Part shown: positions 26,401 to 35,400 of the stretch, piece by piece
Position numbering within the stretch: the stretch's first letter is position 1
How the letters are laid out: each line of letters begins with the position of its first letter
Origin: Opisthorchis felineus
Taxonomy: Eukaryota > Platyhelminthes > Trematoda > Opisthorchiida > Opisthorchiidae
Direction of reading: 5' to 3'
NCBI GenBank assembly: GCA_004794785.1
Contig: SJOL01007572.1
Span: 395,238-459,237, forward strand
DNA: 64,000 nucleotides
Notes under the pieces: generated by a model
What the model was told of the DNA's origin: nothing
Database searches by the model: none
What the model saw: only the letters and a program-made list of their open reading frames with translations
Position numbers and translations under genes: made by a program

Positions 26401-29400
26401 CAGCGCCAGGTGAGTTTGTAGCATGATGCGGCCGTGATACGAGAGAATCTTCCCGCCAATGCTGTTCACGTGGTGATTCAGAAAGCGATTCAGAAACGTA
26501 CTGTCCATCATACGAACGGGGAGCCGTCTTTAGCATACTGAAAATGCGGTATATGGTATTTCGTCCACTTCTGCTTCTTCAGAAGACACCGTTGCAACAT
26601 ACGTTTCCACATTGGACACAAAGGGGACCGGTGTCACGGCAAGCAAATGCATGCGTCGAAGACGCATATTCGAGCTATATTTTCTCATCTGAAGCTTCCC
26701 AAGGCTTGCGTTGTTCTAGGCATTCATAAAAGCTCACACGCCAACAGAAATTATGCACCTCTGCATATGAACAGCAAGCCTGTCTGTCTCCAGTTGGACA
26801 CGGCATCAGACATCGCCATCATCTCAAAAGGAACTTTGAAACTTCTTGATAGCCCAGCACTAACCAAAAGTAAACAAACGACACGCAGTGCATCCGGCAG
26901 TTTACTGAAACTGTCGTGAGTTCAACTTTTCCATTACTTTTGACAATATCACTGTAAATGACATTTGTCATTTGCCCGATCATCCTGGTTTGGATTTTTT
27001 AGTATTAGACTGGATTGACAAGGTCAACCATTGGAGCAGTCCACTCATTTACATCTGTTACGAAACGCAGGCGATGTAACCGAACATAATCTAAAAGCTG
27101 CTTGACTCGTTTTGGAAGAAGCATTCGAGTGGGTTGCTGACTGTCTCGGTCTGTGCGCTTAATTCACCACCGTTCAAACGCTAAGGCCCGAATCCCAACT
27201 TGTGTTTAGGCCAAAACGCCAAACCCCCTATGTAGCAATGAATTCCATAGAGCAAGAATTGAATAGACTCCAAACAGCTGGTGTAGTAAAGCCGGGTAAT
27301 TACTCATCTTGGTCGGCAACGATTGTCTTCGTTCGGCTGTGTGCCGATTTTTCAACAATGTTAAATGCTACCCTGCAGGCACATCAATACCCGCTTCCAG
27401 TGTTGAAGACATGTTCGTGAAGATAAACGAGGGTAAATGGTTCACAAAACCTGATCCGACGATGAGTACCTGCAAGTTCCAGTCGCATCCGTATCACAAA
27501 GGACTGTTTCAACGCAACCGTCTTCCTTTTGGAGTGAAGACTTCTCCCACTGTTTTCCAGCACCTCGTGGACACAACGTTGACTGATATACCAGTTGTCG
27601 CCGCATAATTTGATGATATTATCATAACTAGGTCAGATTAAAAAGACCTCAATGCCAAGATGGATAAGGTCCTCACATGCCTTGGTTTACGTGGCTTACG
27701 AGTCCGCCTTGAGAAGTGTATAGTCACCATGTCAAAAATCAGATACCTTGGTTTTATTATTGACCATTCTGGCCGACGGCCTGATCCAGACAACGTAGCA
27801 GCAATCAAGGCGATGCCGCCAACAGCTGACGTGCCGAGTTCTTTCCTGGGTTATTCATTACGGTGTCTTCTTGCCCGAACTTTATCATACAAGGACCCCA
27901 CTTACTCTTTTGGTGAAGAAAGATGCCAAATGGATATTGACGGAAGAGAGCGAACAGTATTTTGAAATAACTAAAGAACTACTCGTCGTGAACGGGCTTC
28001 TCACGTATTTTAATCCTGAACTACTGTTTGTGGTGGCAACGGATGCATTTAATTACAGTATTGGCGCCGTGATATCTCATATTTCTCCTGATAGACCGGA
28101 GAAGGCGATTGCGCATATGGCTTGCTTACTCACCCCCGCTGAACGAAAGTATAGTCAGGTTGAAAAATGCCCTAGCCCTCATCTTGGCAGTATAGAATTT
28201 TCATAAATTTTTCTACGATTATATACGGTTCACACAAGCCCTTTCTAAGTATATTTGGATCTACGAAGGACATACCTGCAAACACCGCTAACCGATTGCA
28301 GCGGTTAGGATGCGAATTCTTGATTAAATATCCTCCTTCGGACTGGCAGATTATCTAACGTGATTCATCAGACCTCATAGTGCGTTTGTTGAAGACACGG
28401 TAATCGCAACTGTCAATGTTGAGTCTGACATCAAGCGCATCATCACCACTAACCATGGCTACTAATCAAGAGGCCACTGAACGCGACTATGTGATGCGAT
28501 AAATCATGACTCGGGGAGAACGTCAACTCAAAGGTTTTTCAGTACGCTAATCGTCAAGAAGCGCTATCCGTCGTTAATGGTTGAGAAAGTGATTGTACCA
28601 GAGGTCCTCCGACAATGACTAGTGAAACAGTGAAACAGGCCAGAAGTTGTTAATCGGCCCGGCATGGATAAGGATTGGGAGCAGTATTGCCGCAGCTTTC
28701 CTCAATGTAATCAAGTTGCCAAGAATCCGCCACAACGTAAACCACAAGATTGGCCAATGCCTTAGGCATTACGGCGACGGCTACACATGGACTTTGCAGG
28801 TCCAATGGATGGTCTGGACTACGTAATAATTGTAGACGCCTTCACGAAGTGGCCAGAAGTCTTTTGCATCTACCGACGCAACCATTGCCAGAGTGCAGAA
28901 ACTATTCAGTTGTTTCAGGTTACAACATACGGTAGAAACAGACAGCGGTTCACCGCAGCTCTTTTCAGTGGCGTATTTCTTCTCAACACGTTTTTGTATA
29001 CCCGGTTGCCATCGTACCACCCACAATCAAGTGGACAAGCTGAGTGATTTGTGGGTACATTTAAACGAGCCTTGCTGAAACTTCAAAGGGAAGGTCCGAC
29101 GGAGGATGTGATTAATGCTTTTTAAACGAGCTACCGAAAGACACCAAAAGCAAATACACCAAATAATAAGTCTTCAGCCGAGGTTATGTCTGGGTGGAAA
29201 GTTAAGTTATCGTTTGATGCACTGCAGCCCTGGAAAACTATAGAGACTGGCGGCCAACACCAGTCAGAAAAATTCAACGGCAAATGTCACACTGGATGTA
29301 TTTTCAGATGTTCTCTGTTCTTGTCAGCGACTACTGGGCAAATCGTTGGAGTTCGGGAGTGGCATTGCGACAATGAGGAAACGTCGTCTATGTTGTATAT

Positions 29401-32400
29401 GTTGGCGAAGTGGTATGGATTGGGCATGCCAGCCAAACTCGTCCCAGTATCGTCCAAGAAATGAAAACGTGTTTACCGTTGGCTCTTCTTCTTGAAACGT
29501 TCCAGATGAAACCGAAGAGTGAGTCAACGGAATTAAACATTGAAGTCACCCCATCTTCGATGAAAACAAGCACTGGGCGACGAAGAATTCCAGCAAAACG
29601 TTTGCAGGTAAATCCCAGATTGAGGACCTACAACATGTCTCCAAAAGCGACAGGTGTTAGGACGCGTGCAGACTGAAACATACATGCGCAGAGAACGACG
29701 CGTCGCCAAGACCATCATCGGTAACCACACGATCGGGATGGCAGGTGCGTGAGCGCAGCTTATCAAACACAGATAGTAGGGCCTTATCACATATTCTGAT
29801 GTGTCCAATTCAGACCTAACCGATAGACATTCTCACGTAACCACAAAAGAGTACAGTTTATCCTTCCTTTCGAAAGACTTCTATTGCTTCGGTACTACTC
29901 AGATATGACGAACACCCCGACGAACGAGAAATGATTGGAAATTTAAGAATCCGGTTGATCAAAACGATCAGGTGGTTCCGTGTGTTTGACGTACTTCTCC
30001 GGTGTATTCATAGCGCGCACTATTCACCAGCACTGACAAACCGTTGCGAAGAGACTGGACGTTATCGTGGTGCCTTGGAGCTATAACCTATCAATGGTGC
30101 AATCTAGTTCTTAATTGCTGACCGTTCTGGAACACACAAGTCGATTCAGACCGTGCTTTCACTCGGTGCAGGTTTTTAATAAACCTCCCAGGCATACCCA
30201 AGAAGCGAGCTCCCCATCAGCAGTAGAGAGGCCTTTTGAATCAAAAGGTAGGTAACTATACCAGATCCTACAATGCAATGCGCCACAGGTAGCCTCTTTA
30301 GAGGATACTAATCGCAAGTGGGAGGAGATAACCGCGGTTGCACGTAACGCCGTGAACTCCGCTTGTGGTGTTTCCGAGCACGTACATGGATACCACTGGA
30401 TCTCAGAACGGTTACCATCACTTCTTGATGCTATGCTTTCTTCCCTTTCTGGTTCGGGGTAAATTTCGGTTGGACGCTGGATTAGACGACAGCTCTGACG
30501 TAGCCTGTGTATGAACAGTGAAGATTGGTGGAACCAGAAAGCTGAATAAATGCAAGAGGACAGTGCGGCTTGGAATGAATGGAAGCTGTCCCACTGACTC
30601 TGCAAAACAGGACCTTAAATATCATTCGTAGGAGAATATTGGTAATGTAGATCACTGGGCGAAGTATTTTCGGCAGTAGTCTAGTCACCCCTCTACCCGT
30701 TTTCCTGTCTTTCATTTCGAGCCGTTGTTTAAGTACTACTGTGCATTACTGTCTTTAGGCGCTACCGGGCTTCCGGACAAGATGAACTTTTTCCAAAGTT
30801 CAAGGATGGACGAGAATCTTGTTTTCCGGCTTGACTGTGGCGTTCGTAATTATTTGGGAACGAGAACGTGGTCGAGAAATTTGGGGGCAATTATTGGTCG
30901 TTCAAAGCAGCTGTGTAAACCGACTGTTACAACGGCAGGGGTATAGTTCTCACGCCTTCGACACTGCTGACAGTATTGTAGCAGACGAAGTTAATGAGCG
31001 GATAGTCAAGACGCGAGCAGCATTCGCCAACTAGTGTCATTTTTGGCGTTCAAAACAAAATTCTCTGAGGCTGAATGGCCGTGTATACAAATAAACTGTA
31101 AGTACAGTCTTATTTTATGGTTATGGTATTTGGCCCTCTCAATCCGAGGACCGTAGACATCTTCAATGTTTGATCTTGAATGTCTCTACAGAATAGGAAG
31201 AGTTAGTTGGTCGCAGAGATTACCTCACGGAGTGGTGCTCAGGAAGGTACAAGATAACGGTACAGCAGGAAACTAAACTTACCGGGTTGAGGTGGTTGGT
31301 GCGTTTGTCTAACCACCGTCTCCCGGAAAATGTGTCGTTTTCCGTTCTGAGTAATTGTTCGCGGAATGTTCGTGGGCACTCACTCATCCTGTATTCCATT
31401 TTTAAGCAGCCACATAATCTGTCGTTTACCCGACTCCCTTTCTTGTTTGCTTTCCTGGTTTCAGTACGTTATAAAACAAGGATACGCGGACGGAGGCGCT
31501 GGATACGTCATGTCACGAGCAGCTCTCCGACTCTTTGTTCATGGAATGAAAAATACCAGTATGTGTTATAATAAAACGCACAACGAATTTGAAGATATGA
31601 AAGTAGGTAAGGTAATCCAGTGTATTAGGCCACGTTTATTCTCATTCACGAACAATCCTCGACCATCAGATGCCTCCTTAAGTTGGTGGCAGAGATTTTG
31701 CGCCATGCTGTCCAGAAGTTCACACTAAATTAGATTGGTAAACAGAACCACGCATTCAATGAGCAGGACATATTAGATCCCCAGGAACTTACGCTAGAAA
31801 CCGTTGGGAGGCAAATTGATACTGTCTTCACTGATGGGAGTACAGACAGTGATGCTGTTTTGACTCTGAGAGGATACCAATTGGAAAAGAGTGATCGCCT
31901 GGCTGTTGAATGGAACTGTTGGTGGTGTGCCTAAGGTGATAGAAAAATACATAAATATCAGTTGGGTCCTGTTTCAACCCTGCAAACATCTACTGGGTAT
32001 AGCAGCATCAGCAGTCAAACTTCTATGCTTCTATCTTCTGCTCCTTTGATTTAGGCTGGGTTTCACGGTCATCGATGTCAACTTATACCATCCGTGTTTC
32101 CAACCGAAGTCCCATTACAAGGCCCTAAAATTCCCGTCCTCGTATTCTAGCCATTTGCTTTAACAGCTCATCACTAACTAGCCCAAAAAGCACTTGATTT
32201 GTGACCGACCAAAATGCTATTTCCTATCCGTACTATGCTTACTAATATAGCAAGTAAATTGGGTGCATTAACGGAGCTAAAGTTCGTAACTGTTTTATCT
32301 GTTATCCCTCTTGAAGTGGCCACTGAATTTCTCTTGCTTATCGTTTAACTTGCAAAGGATAACATCCGATTTGTCTCACCGTCTCGGACATTGATTGGAT

Positions 32401-35400
32401 TCTTACGCAATAACTATCGTTTTTAATGAGCAGTGCATCACACGCTAGAGGCGGCCTTATCGTCATCCCTGGTAGTGCACCCCTTTTATACACTCGACGA
32501 AATTCGCGTACCAACTGCTTACTCCTTGGTCGTTTTGACGATGCAACCTGTTCGATCTCAATAGACAGAGGAAATGTAATCACAGGTAAAGAACATGATG
32601 GGCGAAAAAGTCCTACAATCCATTAGCTCGTTTCTAACTTTAGCTGTGTACTAACCAGGCAACCAATCTCCGGGCTGTACCGCTGAAATTCAGTTGCTAA
32701 ATGTTCACTCATGCTAATGAGGCCAACTGGGAGCAGCCCGATTAACAACAGTGACTCCGCGACGTGCGAAAATTCACAACACAAGGCGTCCTGGAGATAA
32801 AGTCGTACTGTCCTCTGCAATGGGAGTGTGGCGGCAGTAAGGAGTTTTCTTCAGGCGATAAGCATGTCCATATTTATGGAAGCCGGAATGCCACTTTTGC
32901 CGATGAAGGACGGATTAGATAAGGTCGGCCCTAATATCCGCACACTCCAATCGCTCAACGGTTGACAGTCATCGTCGGCGTATTATTCAGTACGGTCGAA
33001 ATACTTTAAAACCATGGGGTCCGGTGCTTCTCAGAAGGCACCCGCTGAGCGCAGCCGCACCAAGAGTGAGACGGTAATGCCGTACTCCCTGCGCCCTCAA
33101 GTCAAGCCAGCCCCTTGCAGCCAGGGGTGACTGTTTAGTCATTGGCTCCGGTGAGGGTCCCTCATGAAACCTAGAGAAACCGCTACCTCATGGTTCGGAC
33201 TTTTGAGTTGGAGGTTTGGGGAAGTGTCCTTGAACCAAACTCTTTATGGTTCCACCACCTTGTTGGTCAGACTTTCGATTCAAAGGCTCAATGAAGGGTA
33301 CTTCAAACTAAGCTCCTTCTCCGACCCAGCAACCGGAAAGTATCATCCACCCTCACAGGTCTTCGTTCAACGAATCTTCCCCACACCATTATTTGGTTCG
33401 TTCAACCTTGCTGATCTCTGGCAACGCTCACTCTAGTGAAGTATTCCCAGGTATAGATAATGCTAACTGTTATGGGGTTATCTCCTTCAGATTAGCCAGT
33501 AACGGCTCCACATCTTGCTGTGTTGCAGTATTTTAGCCGCACGCCGTACAGGTTCCACGGTTGAATGTTGGAGTATTGTGTTTTTGCAACCTGTTTGTTC
33601 TGGGGCGGGGATAATGTCATGGTTTACAGATATGTAGAAATGATGGTCGTTTGGAAGAAGTGTCACATTCTCACATAAACGTGGTTTATTCCCTATACTA
33701 TCAGGATGCGGACGTGCCCGGAGAAAGTTCCGCTGTGAACAAAGGCTGTTATGCAGTCCCGGTTTTTGTGGTTTATATAATTGTTTTGCTCTCGATGTAA
33801 CCATTTTTCCTATCCGACCATTCACTTATGTTACTTCTGAGCTGTAGCGTCATATTTCTGTGTTCGTTTCCCTTCAGGTGCTTGTGCTGAGGCTCTTGGT
33901 ATACCAGTGATTCATGCCGTGGATGAAAAAGGCTATCTAAAGTTCTTCACAAGATCTCCACTTGGTTACCTACGAACTGGCGGAATTAAAGCTAGCCTAA
34001 GTTTCGTTAACCACAGAACAGTGAGTTTTAATTAGACCAAATTGGATTTCGTTTGTAGGTGCTTGTGGGTATAGCCTGCAGCCAATAATTGTCAGAACAT
34101 AGTTTGATGACGCTCAGTCTGCATTACGACATGGCTTTTTAGGTCCCACTTTTACCTGCTTTTAATCGCTTGGGTAGACACTGGATTAAAGTGTGTTCAG
34201 ACAGGTCCAGAGACTGCGTTTCAGAAACCGCTCACTGTATCATCCATTCTTCGTGAGAGGTTTCTGGCAAACAAATTCCGAAACAAACCCCGGTCCATGT
34301 TGGTGATGATCCATTCCCACGACCTTCGGGATAAGTACAACTGTGGTTTCCCAGCCACATTAGTGTTGGGTTGCCGGCTTGTTTATTTTTTCTAACACCC
34401 TTTTTCGTAACGTGCACGATGTGGATGACCTGGAGCACAGCCCAGTACGACGCTTACCCATCTCCTTTACCCTCTACTTTCAGAGATAAACTCAATTGGC
34501 TGCGTTAGTTAAAGATGACAAATATAGGTATTCTCGTCCTCTACAAATTAAGTCACCAAACCTTATAATCTGGGTGCTTTCGATATGAGCTTCAGACACA
34601 CCGCTGTGTGGTCCTTTTGACGCCAGGACACGTTCCCCCAGGAAGCTCCAAGCATTTTTCTGTATTTCGAATGTCGATGACATTATTTCCATGGTTAACG
34701 ACCTATTTCTTCTCAAGAATCTGGTGGTTGCGACCATCAGCCGCACTTCGGCTGGATTCCTTGTTTGTGATGTTCCACAGGTGAGCAAAATATTGGTTAG
34801 AATTCGTAATCTCGTCTGTCCGATTAGTCTCAAACGAAACCCATCCGATCTTAAGGTGTCGGTGAATCCCTGGTGCACGCTACTTGAAAACTCTGTCCTC
34901 CAATTGATGTGTAATTGTTTGTCCCCACAAGAAGTGGAACCATTATGATAGGCAGCTGTTAGCGTTGATCTCATCCATTTCGTGTCATGTTTTGGTCAAC
35001 GCGGGCTGGTTAAACGTAACCTAATAACAAGTAATATAATATCCACGCCTCAAAGACTGTGTGTGCTTGGCCTCACTCTGTTTTTCTGGAAGGAACATAG
35101 AGGAAATTGTGCGAGCGCCGGAACGAATTGTCTTCTCTCACAGGTGAATCAAAGGTGATCTTGTTTACCTCAACAAGCATTAATCATGGTTTCATGGAAA
35201 ACCAGAACACAGATAGACGAAGCAAACTTGTCCTCTTGCTTATTGGTTTACGCTGGTCTTAGTGGATGTGTAGTTAGCACATAAAGGAAGAGTGTATTGT
35301 GTCAGACTTGCCATATTGGACTGAATCAATGAGTTGATCGATGCCATACCTCGTAGATAATTGCGTCTTGCCACATGGGTAACCAACCGCACTCGATCGG

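Larger units (their letters stand above)
25523..29845 (+). mobile_element. Ty3/gypsy-like LTR retrotransposon, complete layout but inactivated (intron 3)
   Basis: Two short direct repeats (25523-25734 and 29655-29845) flank gag, protease, RT, RNase H and integrase remnants in the standard Ty3 order (PR-RT-RH-IN). Everything is on the plus strand, in sense with the host gene. Several frameshifts and stops break the polyprotein, including a stop directly before the FDD catalytic residues near 27606. By eye the repeats differ substantially, which points to an old insertion. The element accounts for more than half of intron 3. I saw no clear target-site duplication or primer-binding site. Confidence 0.85.

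Noticed and set aside
34690..34780. Plus-strand stretch ending in CACAGGTGAGC as a missing exon of the galactosyltransferase
   Set aside because: No suitable acceptor, none of its frames contains the expected FWYWNY-type block, and exons 5 and 6 already join in phase without it.
34492..34974. 160-codon minus-strand frame in intron 5 as a possible nested gene
   Set aside because: No domain or motif recognised, composition not clearly coding, and no splice or repeat context to support it.
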